Of a DNA stretch of 64,000 nucleotides, positions 1 to 7,794 are shown in pieces. This DNA is from JBDTSW01 sp963782605. Its GTDB lineage: Bacteria > Actinomycetota > Thermoleophilia > Solirubrobacterales > 70-9. How positions within the stretch are numbered: position 1 is the first letter of the stretch; every line of letters starts with the position of its first letter. The position numbers and the translations under genes were made by a program. The stretch lies in NCBI GenBank assembly GCA_963782605.1, contig CAWAKK010000005.1, positions 124,001 through 188,000 of the forward strand, in the 5' to 3' direction. The notes below the pieces were generated by a model. That model ran no database searches. It worked only from the letters and a program-made list of their open reading frames with translations, and was not told the DNA's origin.

Positions 1-1
1 G

Positions 2-184
2 CCCCACCACGGCATGACCCCGCACACGTCGGGCTCGAGCCTCTCGGCCCAGGCCCGGTACGCGGCCGGCACGCGCGAGATCCTCGAGCACTACTTCGCG
101 GGGGAGCCGATCCGCGAGGAGTACCTGATCGTCGAAGGCGGCAAGCTGGCCGGCGCCGGCGCCCACTCCTACTCGACGAGATGA
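2..184 (+). CDS. NAD-dependent formate dehydrogenase, C-terminal fragment
   Basis: Only the last 60 codons are inside the window; the gene begins upstream. The visible residues include the HHGMTPHTSG stretch followed by SAQARYAAGTREIL and end in GAGAHSYSTR. This is the C-terminal signature of soluble D-2-hydroxyacid-family formate dehydrogenases, in which the His of this region lies at the active site. The enzyme oxidises formate to CO2 with NAD+ in the cytoplasm. The neighbouring folate C1 genes supply formate, so it would be the last step of C1 oxidation and a source of NADH. The stop is 41 bases before the chosen folD start, so the two are probably co-transcribed. Family assignment is secure; cofactor preference cannot be judged from this fragment. 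Confidence 0.85.
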   Translation, partial: PHHGMTPHTSGSSLSAQARYAAGTREILEHYFAGEPIREEYLIVEGGKLAGAGAHSYSTR

Positions 185-225
185 CCCCGGTGGCCGTGGC
201 AGGCGACCACCTGAGGAGAGCGAGC

Positions 226-1134
226 ATGGGGTTCTCGAACGTGCACGGCATCCCGGGTCTGCCCGGGGTCAGCCGCGAGGCCCGGGTCCTCGACGGCCGC
301 GCGGCGGCAACCGCGGTTTGCGATCGCGTCGCAGCGCATGTCTCCGACCGCCACGCGGTCGGCGAGGCCGCGCCGTCGCTGGCGACGATCGTCGTTGGCG
401 AGAGCCCGGCCGCGTCGGCGTTCGTCGCGGCCACCGACGCGGCGTGCAGCCGGACCGGCGTGTCGTTCTCGCTCCACCGTTTCGGGGCGGAGGTATCCGA
501 GGACAAGCTCGAAGCATGCATCGGCGCGCTGAACGACGATTCGACGGTCAGCGGGATCCTGCTCCAGCTACCGCTGCCCGTGACCCTCGATCCGAGGCCG
601 CTGCTCGAGCGGATCGACCCGCACAAGGACGTCGACGGCCTCCACCTCGCAGACCCCGGGCGGCTCGCCAAGCACGGCGCCCTGCCGCCGGCCACCGCGA
701 AGGGCATCGTCGCCCTGCTCGATCATCATGGGGTCGAGCTGGCGGGCCGCCGCGCTGTGGTGATTGGGCGCTCGGAGCTGGTCGGGAGGCCGGTCGCGGC
801 GCTTTTGAGCCGTCGCGACAGCACGGTGACCGTGTGCCACACGCGAACCCGCGAGCTTGAGCATGAGTGTCGGAGGGCGGAGATCCTGATCGTCGCCGCT
901 GGCCGGCCGCACCTGATCGGCGAGGCTCACGTCCGCCACGGCGCGACCGTCATCGACGTCGGGATCCATCGCGTGGGCGAGCGCCTCACCGGTGACGTCG
1001 ATTTCGAGGCCGTGCGCCGCCGCGCCGGCGCGGTGTCCCCGGTCCCGGGCGGGGTGGGTCCGATGACAGTCGCCTCGCTGCTCGAAAACACCCTGGTGGC
1101 GGCGACGAGCCGAGCGCCGGTGGCTGTCGGCTGA
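226..1134 (+). CDS. folD: FolD-family methylene-THF dehydrogenase, catalytic Tyr/Lys replaced
   Basis: 302 residues, normal FolD length. FolD interconverts 5,10-methylene-, methenyl- and 10-formyl-tetrahydrofolate. The family motifs LQLPLP, KDVDG, the SELVGRP dinucleotide-binding segment and the C-terminal PGGVGPMT are present. The block that normally reads Y-V-x-x-K reads F66-V-A-A-T70, so both the conserved Tyr and the catalytic Lys are missing. In studied FolD enzymes that Lys is essential for cyclohydrolase activity. The protein may therefore be a dehydrogenase only, with the cyclohydrolase supplied by the FchA-like gene at 15334-15906. The ATG at 226 is chosen over an in-frame ATG at 181 because GAGGAG lies 7 bases upstream of it and family similarity starts near it. 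It follows formate dehydrogenase on the same strand. Confidence 0.88.
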   Translation: MGFSNVHGIPGLPGVSREARVLDGRAAATAVCDRVAAHVSDRHAVGEAAPSLATIVVGESPAASAFVAATDAACSRTGVSFSLHRFGAEVSEDKLEACIGALNDDSTVSGILLQLPLPVTLDPRPLLERIDPHKDVDGLHLADPGRLAKHGALPPATAKGIVALLDHHGVELAGRRAVVIGRSELVGRPVAALLSRRDSTVTVCHTRTRELEHECRRAEILIVAAGRPHLIGEAHVRHGATVIDVGIHRVGERLTGDVDFEAVRRRAGAVSPVPGGVGPMTVASLLENTLVAATSRAPVAVG

Positions 1135-1145
1135 GGCCTCTGGAT

Positions 1146-2285
1146 CTAGGCGACGGCGACGGCCGGGCTCTCAACCCGTGCCATCAGGGCCTCGAACACC
1201 CGGTCAGCGGTGTCGATCGACGCGTTCGGGCCCATCAGCCCGACGCGCCACATCGGTGGCGCCTGCGGGCCGAGGCCGCCGCCAACCTCGATCCCCTCCT
1301 CGTCTAGGAGCCGCGTCTGGACCGCCTTCCCGTCGGTCTCGTCGGGCACCCGGATCGCGGTGAGCTGTGGGAGCTGATGGTCCGGTTCCGCGACCAGCTC
1401 GAGGCCCGCCGCGCGTACCCGCTCCTGCAGGTGCGCTCCGGCTTCCGCGTGGCGCGCCCAACGTTGCTCGAGGCCCTCGAGCAGGAGCTGCCGCAGCACC
1501 TCGTGGAGCGCGTAGATGTGGAGGATCGGTGCGGTGTGGTGGTAGGTCGCCGGGCGCTCGACCCAGTAGTCGCGAAGCAGCTCGAGGTCGAGCGAGAACG
1601 GGACCGGCGTCCGCCGCTTGCGGCGCCGCTCGAGGGCGCGATCCGAAACTGCGACGGGGGACATGCCGGGCGGCGCAGCGAGGCACTTCTGGGTGCACGA
1701 GTAGGCGTAGTCGATCCCCCACCCGTCGAAGTCGAGCTCGACGCCCCCGAGGGTCGTGACGCAGTCGACCATGAGCAGGGTCTCGCCTCCGCGCATCGCC
1801 GCTCCGAGCTCGGCGACCGGGTGCTCGCTGCCGGTTGAGGTCTCGCCGTGAACCACCGCCAAGAGAACGGCGTCGGGGTGGCGGTCGAGCGCATCGAGCA
1901 GCTGCTCGTTGGGGACGTGCTCTCCCCAGTCCGCCGAGACCTCGTGGACGCGCGCCCCACAGCGTCGTGCGACCTCTGCGAGGCGCGCGCCGAAGAACCC
2001 GCTAGCGCCAACGATCACGGTCTCGCCAGGCTCCACCAGGTTCACCAGGCCCGCCTCCATCCCGGCCGTGCCGGTGGACTGGAGGGGGAGGACGAGGCCG
2101 GACTCCGCCCGGTAGGCGCTGCGGAGCAGCTCGACGAGGTCGAGCAGGATGTCGTGCAACTCAGGATCGAGGTGCCCGAGCATGGGCCTGCTCATCGCTT
2201 CAAGCGCGGCCGGGTCGACGTTGGTCGGGCCGGGGCCGCAGAGCAGCCTCGTGGATGGTGAAAGGGTGTCTGGTAGTTCGGTCAT
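1146..2285 (-). CDS. Class V aminotransferase, serine/alanine-glyoxylate type
   Basis: 379 residues, the usual size for the family. The N-terminal LCGPGPTNV segment, the STGTAG region and the Schiff-base Lys in SCTQK200CLAAPPGM mark a fold-type I class V aminotransferase of the serine-glyoxylate / alanine-glyoxylate group. In the serine cycle such an enzyme turns serine and glyoxylate into hydroxypyruvate and glycine. The presence of malyl-CoA lyase, FolD, Fhs and a LysR gene nearby supports that role, but purely photorespiratory-type glyoxylate detoxification or purine/ureide use cannot be excluded from sequence. An upstream in-frame ATG at 2312 would add nine residues; neither start has a clear ribosome site. 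It is divergent from the LysR gene and convergent with folD. Confidence 0.82.
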   Translation of the reverse strand: MTELPDTLSPSTRLLCGPGPTNVDPAALEAMSRPMLGHLDPELHDILLDLVELLRSAYRAESGLVLPLQSTGTAGMEAGLVNLVEPGETVIVGASGFFGARLAEVARRCGARVHEVSADWGEHVPNEQLLDALDRHPDAVLLAVVHGETSTGSEHPVAELGAAMRGGETLLMVDCVTTLGGVELDFDGWGIDYAYSCTQKCLAAPPGMSPVAVSDRALERRRKRRTPVPFSLDLELLRDYWVERPATYHHTAPILHIYALHEVLRQLLLEGLEQRWARHAEAGAHLQERVRAAGLELVAEPDHQLPQLTAIRVPDETDGKAVQTRLLDEEGIEVGGGLGPQAPPMWRVGLMGPNASIDTADRVFEALMARVESPAVAVA

Positions 2286-2333
2286 GGCGGGACATTCGCA
2301 CAGCTTGCTCATGCGTTCAAACTAAGAAAAACG

Positions 2334-2362
2334 TTGAATCAATAGAGATAATCCTATATATT
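2334..2362 (+). promoter_or_regulatory. Sigma-70-like promoter of the lysR gene in an AT-rich divergent spacer
   Basis: TTGAAT at 2334-2339 and TATATT at 2357-2362 are separated by exactly 17 bases, pointing towards the LysR gene. The spacer between the two divergent genes is strikingly AT-rich for this genome. Transcription would start only a few bases before the LysR GTG. A LysR-type binding site is expected here but I cannot define one. Confidence 0.5.
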
Positions 2363-2375
2363 GACCGACGGTTCC

Positions 2376-3299
2376 GTGGCCGTGACCCTGACTCAGCTCT
2401 CCGCATTCCTGGCGGTCGTCCGGACTGGTTCGGTCACCGCCGCGGCCGAGGAGCTGGTCGTCACGCAGCCCTCTGTCTCGGCCGCGGTCGCGGCTCTCGA
2501 GCGCGAGGTCGGTGTCGAGCTCACCGAGCGGGCAGGGCGGGGCATCCGGCCGACTTCGGCGGGCAGGGCCTACGCGCGCTACGCGAGTGACGTCGTCGCA
2601 CTGCTTCGAGAGGGGTCGGAGGCCGCTGCCAACGCGGCGCGCGGCGGCTCGGAGCGGGTGCGGGTCGCCGCGGTCACGACCGCCGGCGAGTACCTGCTGC
2701 CGGCCCTCCTGCGGGAGTTCCGCCAACGCCGTCCCGACCTGGAGGTGAGCGTCTACGTCGACAACCGCCAAGAGGTCTTCAGGCAACTCGGCGCCCGCGA
2801 GGCCGACGTGGCCATATCCGGGCGTCCTCCCGAGGACGGCGGCTTCGAGGGAACGGCGTTCCTCGAGAACGACTTCGTCCTGATCACCGCGACGGCGGAC
2901 CGTATGGCGCAGCGGCCCTGGGTGCCGGTCGCCGAGCTCGCCGAGCGCTCATGGCTCATGCGCGAGCAGGGCTCCGGTACGCGCCGGCTCTGCGAGGCCT
3001 ACCTCGCCTCGCACCAGCTCCAGCCACCGCTGCTTACGCTCGGCTCCAACGGCGCGATCAAGAGCGCTGCCCGGATGGGCCTGGGGATCGCGCTCCAGTC
3101 CCGGGCGGCGGTGGGGCTCGAGCTCGAGGCCGGCCACCTCGCGACGATCCGCCCGCGCGGGGGCCTGCCCAGCCGCCAGTGGCACGTCGTCACCTCCTCG
3201 GTCGGCCCGGTCTCGGAGCCGGTGGAGGCGTTCGCCGAGTACGTGCGTTCGTCCGCTCGGGAGGCGCTGGAGCGCGCCGCAGCCGAGCCGGCCGGCTGA
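2376..3299 (+). CDS. LysR-type transcriptional regulator (CbbR/QscR-like)
   Basis: 307 residues from the GTG at 2376 (reading MAVTLTQL). A TTG at 2361 is an alternative start. The N-terminal 60 residues form the LysR winged helix (SVTAAAEELVVTQPSVSAAVAALE), followed by a periplasmic-binding-protein-like effector domain from about residue 90 (VRVAAVTTAGEYLLPALL). The domain style resembles CbbR-type regulators. It is divergent from the serine-glyoxylate-type aminotransferase and convergent with phosphoribulokinase (16 bases apart). In Methylobacterium the LysR protein QscR controls the serine cycle and responds to the phosphoribulokinase product; gene order here suggests the same logic, which is inference. 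Confidence 0.85.
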   Translation: MAVTLTQLSAFLAVVRTGSVTAAAEELVVTQPSVSAAVAALEREVGVELTERAGRGIRPTSAGRAYARYASDVVALLREGSEAAANAARGGSERVRVAAVTTAGEYLLPALLREFRQRRPDLEVSVYVDNRQEVFRQLGAREADVAISGRPPEDGGFEGTAFLENDFVLITATADRMAQRPWVPVAELAERSWLMREQGSGTRRLCEAYLASHQLQPPLLTLGSNGAIKSAARMGLGIALQSRAAVGLELEAGHLATIRPRGGLPSRQWHVVTSSVGPVSEPVEAFAEYVRSSAREALERAAAEPAG

Positions 3300-3315
3300 T
3301 CGCCACTCCTACGCG

Positions 3316-4274
3316 CTATGTGTGAAGCGCCGAGTCGGATCCGATCCCGCTCGGCACCTGCAGGTCGTGGGGATCGATCCCAGCCGCGACCTCGGCGCGG
3401 GTCGAGACGAGGTGATAGAGGAGGAGCGTCTGGGCGAGCGCGAGCGACTCGGAGCGGTGCAGGTCGGTCCCGATCGTGAACTCCCCGAGCCGCTGGGCGC
3501 GCAGGTGGCTTGCGTACTGCATCCGTTGCCATACGGCCTCCTCGAGCTCCGCCGCGAGGGCGGGGTCGGTGTCGCCCGGGATCCGCAGCAGCGATTCGTG
3601 CCCGCGACGCACGAGCGTCGGGCCTTCGCCGTCGGGCCCCAGAAGGGGGGAGAGGTCCGGGTGCCGCAGGGAGTCGCGAAGGATCAGGTGCGCGTCGAGC
3701 AGCTCCGGATCGCCGCCTCCGGCGGGCATGAACGACATCACGATGTCGGCGTGCCGTCGCTGCGGCCGGATGTAGCTCTCGACATCCGGCTCCCGGCGAT
3801 CGAGCTCCCGGAAGACCTCGTGGGTCGTGTAGCCGCGCCGTGTGCAGTCCCGGGTGAGCTTCCAGGTCCGTCGCAGGTCCTCGGACGGCGCCAAGAACAC
3901 ACGGATGTCGTGAGCCGAACGTAGCTCCTCCGAGTGGAAGTTGAGCAGGCCCTCGACCACCACGTAGGGATGTGGTCGAACGTACTCGGGCGCGCGGAGG
4001 GTCCCCGTGCGGTGGTCGTAGATCGGCTTTAGGACGGGCTGGCCGGCCCGCAGGTGCCCGAGGTGCTGACCGAGGATGTCGAGGTAGTTCGCCGCCGGGT
4101 CGAGCGGCGTGACGCCGAGCTCGGTGCGCTGCTGGCGCTCGTAGCGGTGGTAGTCGTCCCCACTGAGTAGGAGACGCTGTCGTCTCCGCCGAGGATGCGA
4201 ACAATGCCGCGGGTGAGCGTCGTCTTTCCTGCTGCCGAGTCACCGACGATCCCAAGGACGACCGGTCGGGTCAT
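3316..4274 (-). CDS. prk: Phosphoribulokinase, one-base frameshift near 4158
   Basis: ATP-dependent phosphorylation of ribulose 5-phosphate. The ATG at 4274 opens MTRPVVLGIVGDS with the P-loop G11DSAAGK17TT. The reading frame breaks at the CCCC run 4158-4161 (GGGG on the coding strand). The other frame then continues DDYHRYERQQRTELGVTPLDP, KPIYDH, VVVEGLLNF and YIRPQRRHAD, all phosphoribulokinase landmarks, to a TAG at 3316. Restoring one base gives about 319 residues, full family length. No RuBisCO gene is visible. The gene follows malyl-CoA lyase by 25 bases on the same strand and faces the LysR gene. A regulatory role (making ribulose bisphosphate as an effector) is as plausible as a Calvin-cycle role. 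Whether the indel is real or a sequencing error is open; I favour error. Confidence 0.85.
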
Positions 4275-4299
4275 CCCGGAAGAATGCCACGAGCGAGGC

Positions 4300-5325
4300 T
4301 CAGGCGCCGGCCGCAACCTCCGCGCTGACGGGCGTGACGCCGTTCTGGCGCTCCTCGATCAGCTCGATCTTGGTCAGCAGGTGCTCGGCCATCCGCAGGG
4401 ACGCTGCGTCGATCAGGCGACCGTCGAGCGAGACCGCGCCGCGGCCGTCGTCGGCAGCCTCCTTCATCGCCTCGATGATGCGCCGGGTGCGCGAGACGAG
4501 CCGCTCGTCGGGGGAGAACACCTCGTTGGCGAGCTCGATCTGGCTGGGGTGGATGCACCACTTGCCCTCGAAACCGAGGATCGATGCTCGGCGAGCAGCG
4601 ACGAGATAGCCCTCCGGGTCGCTGAAATCGCCGAACGGCCCGTCGACGGGGCGCAGCCCGTTGGCGCGGCAGGCGACCGCGATTCGCGACAGCGCGTAGT
4701 GCCACTGATCGCCCCAGTGCAGGTCGCGATGGTCCTCACCCTCCGAGTCACCATCCAGGTTCGAGTCGGTGATGACCGCGTAGTTCGCGTCCGAGCCCCC
4801 GATCGAGGCGGTCTGGCTCTGGATCGACGCCGCGTAGTCGGCGACGCCGAAGATGAGCGCCTCCATCCGCTCCGGGCAGCTCGCCGCGATCTCCTCGAGG
4901 TTGAGCATCCCCGGCGCGGTCTCGATCAGCGCCGAGATCCCGATCTGCTTCTCGAGCCCCATCGCGTCCTCGATCTGGGTCAGCAGGGTGGCGACCAGGT
5001 GGATGTCGCCGGCGCAGCTCGCCTTCGGCACCAGGACCGTGTCGAGCCATTCGCCGCTTTGTTCGACGACGTCGACGATGTCGCGGTAGCAGTAGTGGGT
5101 GTCGAGCCCGTTGATGCGCAGCGTCACCGTGCAGCCGCTCCAGTCGCGCTCGCGGAGGGCGTCGATCACGTTCGCTCGCGCCTCCGGTTTGTCGTCGGGG
5201 GCGACAGCGTCCTCGAGGTCGAGCATGACGACGTCGGCCCCCAGGCTGGGAGCCTTCTCGAGCATCCGTTCACTCGTGCCCGGTACGCAGAGCTCGCTCC
5301 GATGCAGACGGACGGGGATCGGCAT
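4300..5325 (-). CDS. mcl: Malyl-CoA lyase (HpcH/HpaI-CitE family)
   Basis: 341 residues. Motifs SELCVPGTSERMLEKA, the metal-binding DLEDAV, TLRING, and the long insert GDQWHYAL followed by GFEGKWCIHPSQ are those of L-malyl-CoA/beta-methylmalyl-CoA lyases rather than the shorter citrate lyase beta subunits. The enzyme splits malyl-CoA to acetyl-CoA and glyoxylate, the closing reaction of the serine cycle. The ATG is preceded by GGAGGAGAC. It is followed on the same strand by phosphoribulokinase and preceded, 112 bases away, by the GntR gene. Methylmalyl-CoA or citramalyl-CoA cleavage are alternatives that sequence alone does not exclude. Confidence 0.87.
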   Translation of the reverse strand: MPIPVRLHRSELCVPGTSERMLEKAPSLGADVVMLDLEDAVAPDDKPEARANVIDALRERDWSGCTVTLRINGLDTHYCYRDIVDVVEQSGEWLDTVLVPKASCAGDIHLVATLLTQIEDAMGLEKQIGISALIETAPGMLNLEEIAASCPERMEALIFGVADYAASIQSQTASIGGSDANYAVITDSNLDGDSEGEDHRDLHWGDQWHYALSRIAVACRANGLRPVDGPFGDFSDPEGYLVAARRASILGFEGKWCIHPSQIELANEVFSPDERLVSRTRRIIEAMKEAADDGRGAVSLDGRLIDAASLRMAEHLLTKIELIEERQNGVTPVSAEVAAGA

Positions 5326-5437
5326 GTCTCCTCCTGGTTCGGCTTACGTTCGCGACAGTGAACTCGCTGGAGCGCTCGTGATCAAGCGGACTCGCCCGTC
5401 AACCCATAGAGAGAAGTCTTTGAATTATGCTTGGACC

Positions 5438-6247
5438 TTAGCTGGAACGTTCTGTGTTCACGAACCCGTCGTCGGGATCGTCGCCCAACTTGAGGCCGCG
5501 GATCACGTGCAGGTCGATCGAGCCCGGGGCGAACACCTCGATCGAGTAATGCACGGCCGCGCCGCCGGCGAGGTGCATCACCTCGACCAGCTCGAGGGCG
5601 GCGGCGAGGCGGGTCGCTCCCATCGCGTCCCCGAGCCGACTCGCCGGCTCGACGAGGCGCGGCCGCACCTTCGTCTCCGCGAAGGCGATTGGGATTCCCA
5701 GCTCGACCAAGACGTCGAGGACCATCCGGCCCGCGGCGAGCTCCGCGCGCAGCTCTGAGGCCGGCGGCAGGGCGACGTCGGGATGGACGACGTCCCGCAT
5801 GTGCGCGGCGACCTGCCCATCGGCCAAGAGCGTGCGCTGGATCAGCGGTGCCCTTGTCCCCCTACCGATCCCGAGCGCTTCGGCCACGTACCCCGGCGTT
5901 CGCGCCTGCTCGACCTGGAGGTTGCGAACCGTAAGGCGCTTGCCCTGCCGTCGCGCGAGCGATGCGTACGACTCGAGCACCTCGAGCCCTTCGCTGAACG
6001 CCGCGCCCAGCGCGACCCTGCCGACGAACGTCCCGCTGCCCTGTCGGCGGACGATCTCGCCGTTTGACTCGAGGCGCTCGAGCGCGAGCCTCAGGGTGCC
6101 CCTAGAGACGCCCAGAGCACCGGCCAGCTCCTTCTCCGGGGGAAGGCGGTCACCCTGGCGCGCGCGACCCGGTGAGAGCCGCTCGCGAAGCGCCGTTTCG
6201 GTCGCGTCCACGAGCGAGGCACGAGGCGTTTGTACCTTTTTGTTCAA
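5438..6247 (-). CDS. GntR-family regulator with UTRA-type effector domain (HutC-like)
   Basis: 269 residues. A GntR winged helix occupies about residues 10-75 (GDRLPPEKELAGALGVSRGTLRLALERL and RRQGSGTFV), followed by a UTRA effector domain with the typical ALGIGRGTRAPLIQRTLLADGQ and C-terminal VHYSIEVFAPGSIDLH segments. HutC-type regulators sense small amine or sugar effectors. The gene is divergent from the first gmaS-mgs cluster, which it probably controls. The ATG at 6247 is used; a GTG at 6211 would give 257 residues and would place the possible operator at 6229-6243 outside the coding region. Confidence 0.85.
   Translation of the reverse strand: MNKKVQTPRASLVDATETALRERLSPGRARQGDRLPPEKELAGALGVSRGTLRLALERLESNGEIVRRQGSGTFVGRVALGAAFSEGLEVLESYASLARRQGKRLTVRNLQVEQARTPGYVAEALGIGRGTRAPLIQRTLLADGQVAAHMRDVVHPDVALPPASELRAELAAGRMVLDVLVELGIPIAFAETKVRPRLVEPASRLGDAMGATRLAAALELVEVMHLAGGAAVHYSIEVFAPGSIDLHVIRGLKLGDDPDDGFVNTERSS
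6229..6243 (-). promoter_or_regulatory. Possible GntR-type operator, matched at 22736-22750
   Basis: On the minus strand this reads ACAAAAAGGTACAAA. A near copy, ACAAATTGGTACACA, lies in the soxD/gmaS divergent spacer: 12 of 15 bases agree with identical spacing. Both copies sit beside a gmaS-mgs operon. The site overlaps the first codons of the GntR gene as annotated, so it could be chance coding sequence. Confidence 0.35.
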
Positions 6248-6340
6248 TCGCTGGTTATAGTAGGGCGAACTCGCCGTGGCGACCGAAAGTGACCCCTTCG
6301 GGCGCGCAGCACGATGTACCGCCGAGCAAGGAGGGCGATA

Positions 6341-7792
6341 GTGGCGACAGTGGAGACTGGGGCGGCGAAGGGCGAGGTCCAGAGGGTGCTCGACTCACCC
6401 GCGATCGAGCCGCCACCCGCGACGCTCGAGGAGGCCCGCCAGGCGCCTGGCCGTGCGGCGAGGATCGAGGAGCTGACCGCCGAGATCGAGCGCGAGGGGA
6501 TCGAGTACGTCTTCTTCCAGCAGGTCTCGGTCTCAGGCCACATCAACGGCAAGGGGGTCGTGGCGAGCTACTTCCCGCAGGTCGCGGAGCGTGGCTACCA
6601 GCTCGTCTACGGCGCCACCGCCGACCTCTTCACGGATCGCGAGGAGAACTACATCGGGTTCGGGCCGGAGGAGTCCGAGCTCGCGGCGATCGCGGACCTC
6701 GACACGTTCTGCCGGCTGCCGTGGGACCCGCGGGTGGCGCGCGTCTACTGTGATTGCTACGACACCGAGACGGGCGAGCTTCTCGACGCCGACCCGCGGC
6801 AGAACCTGAAACGGATCGCGCACGACGTCGAGCAGGAGCTCGGCTACACGTTCCTGTGCGGCATCGAGCCCGAGATGATGTGGCTGAAGCTGGGCGAGGA
6901 CGGCGCTGCCCCGGAAGGGGTGACCAAGCCCTACTGCTACCACATCAACCAGTTCGAGCAGCTGCGGCCGGTGATCCTCGACGTCGTCTCGCACGGCCGG
7001 GCGATGGGCCTCGACATGAGCTACGGCGACCACGAGGACGCGCCGGGCCAGCTCGAGCTCAACTTCCGCTTCGACCGCGCTGTGCGCACCGCGGACAACA
7101 TCACGACATACCGCCAGATCTGCGCCGCGGTCGGGCGAGATCACGGGCTCCACGCCTCGTTCATGCCGAAGCCGTTCACCGGCGTCTCGGCCAACGGGCA
7201 CCATCACCACTTCACGCTGGTGGACGAGGAGGGAACGAACGTCTTCCACGACCCCGATGGGCCTGCGCAGCTGTCGAAGGTCGGCAAGCAGTTCATGGGC
7301 GGGATCCTCGACCACTTTGGAGCGCTGGTCTGCATCGGATCGCCGACCGTCAACTCCTACAAGCGGATGTGGGACTTCGGCTTCTGGGCGCCGGTCTATC
7401 GAAACTACGGCTGGCAGAACCGCACGTGCACCGTCCGCGTTGCCAGCGGCGGCCGCTTCGAGTTCCGCGGCGTCGACTCCGCCTGCAACCCCTACCTGAC
7501 CCAGGCCGCGCTGCTCACGGCCGGCCTCGACGGGATCAAGCGGGAGCTCGACCCCGGCGAGCCACAGCAGCGCAACACGTACGACCTGCTGGCGGAGGGC
7601 ACCACCTTCGAGCGCGTCCCGGACCACCTCGGTGCAGCGCTCGAGGCTCTCGAGGCGGACGAGGTCGTGCGCTCGGCGCTCCCTGGGCGCCTCTACGACG
7701 TGTTCATGCACTACAAGCGCGACGAGTGGGAGCGCTACCTCGCGGCGGTCACCGACTGGGAGCGCGACGAGTATCTGGAGGTCCTGCCCTAG
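6341..7792 (+). CDS. gmaS: Glutamine-synthetase-family gamma-glutamylmethylamide synthetase-like, copy 1
   Basis: 483 residues from the GTG at 6341, chosen because AAGGAGG lies at 6328-6334. It belongs to the glutamine synthetase superfamily: IEPEMMW, the ELNFRFDRA segment, SFMPKPF, and the FEFRGVDSACNPYLTQAALL C-terminal block. These proteins ligate an amine to the gamma-carboxyl of glutamate using ATP. Being followed directly by mgsA-mgsB-mgsC homologues places it with GmaS/GlnT-type ligases rather than housekeeping glutamine synthetase. The ATP/glutamate-binding block reads NGHHHHF where copy 2 has GSGAHFH, and there is an N-terminal extension of about 45 residues, so substrate may differ from copy 2. 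First gene of the plus-strand operon, divergent from the GntR gene. Confidence 0.8.
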   Translation: MATVETGAAKGEVQRVLDSPAIEPPPATLEEARQAPGRAARIEELTAEIEREGIEYVFFQQVSVSGHINGKGVVASYFPQVAERGYQLVYGATADLFTDREENYIGFGPEESELAAIADLDTFCRLPWDPRVARVYCDCYDTETGELLDADPRQNLKRIAHDVEQELGYTFLCGIEPEMMWLKLGEDGAAPEGVTKPYCYHINQFEQLRPVILDVVSHGRAMGLDMSYGDHEDAPGQLELNFRFDRAVRTADNITTYRQICAAVGRDHGLHASFMPKPFTGVSANGHHHHFTLVDEEGTNVFHDPDGPAQLSKVGKQFMGGILDHFGALVCIGSPTVNSYKRMWDFGFWAPVYRNYGWQNRTCTVRVASGGRFEFRGVDSACNPYLTQAALLTAGLDGIKRELDPGEPQQRNTYDLLAEGTTFERVPDHLGAALEALEADEVVRSALPGRLYDVFMHYKRDEWERYLAAVTDWERDEYLEVLP

Positions 7793-7794
7793 TC

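Noticed and set aside
3316..4274. Phosphoribulokinase as evidence for a Calvin cycle
   Set aside because: No RuBisCO or other Calvin genes are visible, and its neighbours are serine-cycle and LysR genes, so autotrophy is not claimed.
6533..7711. Long minus-strand open frame of 392 codons
   Set aside because: It is antisense to gmaS copy 1, which has strong family motifs. The antisense translation is low-complexity Val/Arg-rich and matches nothing.
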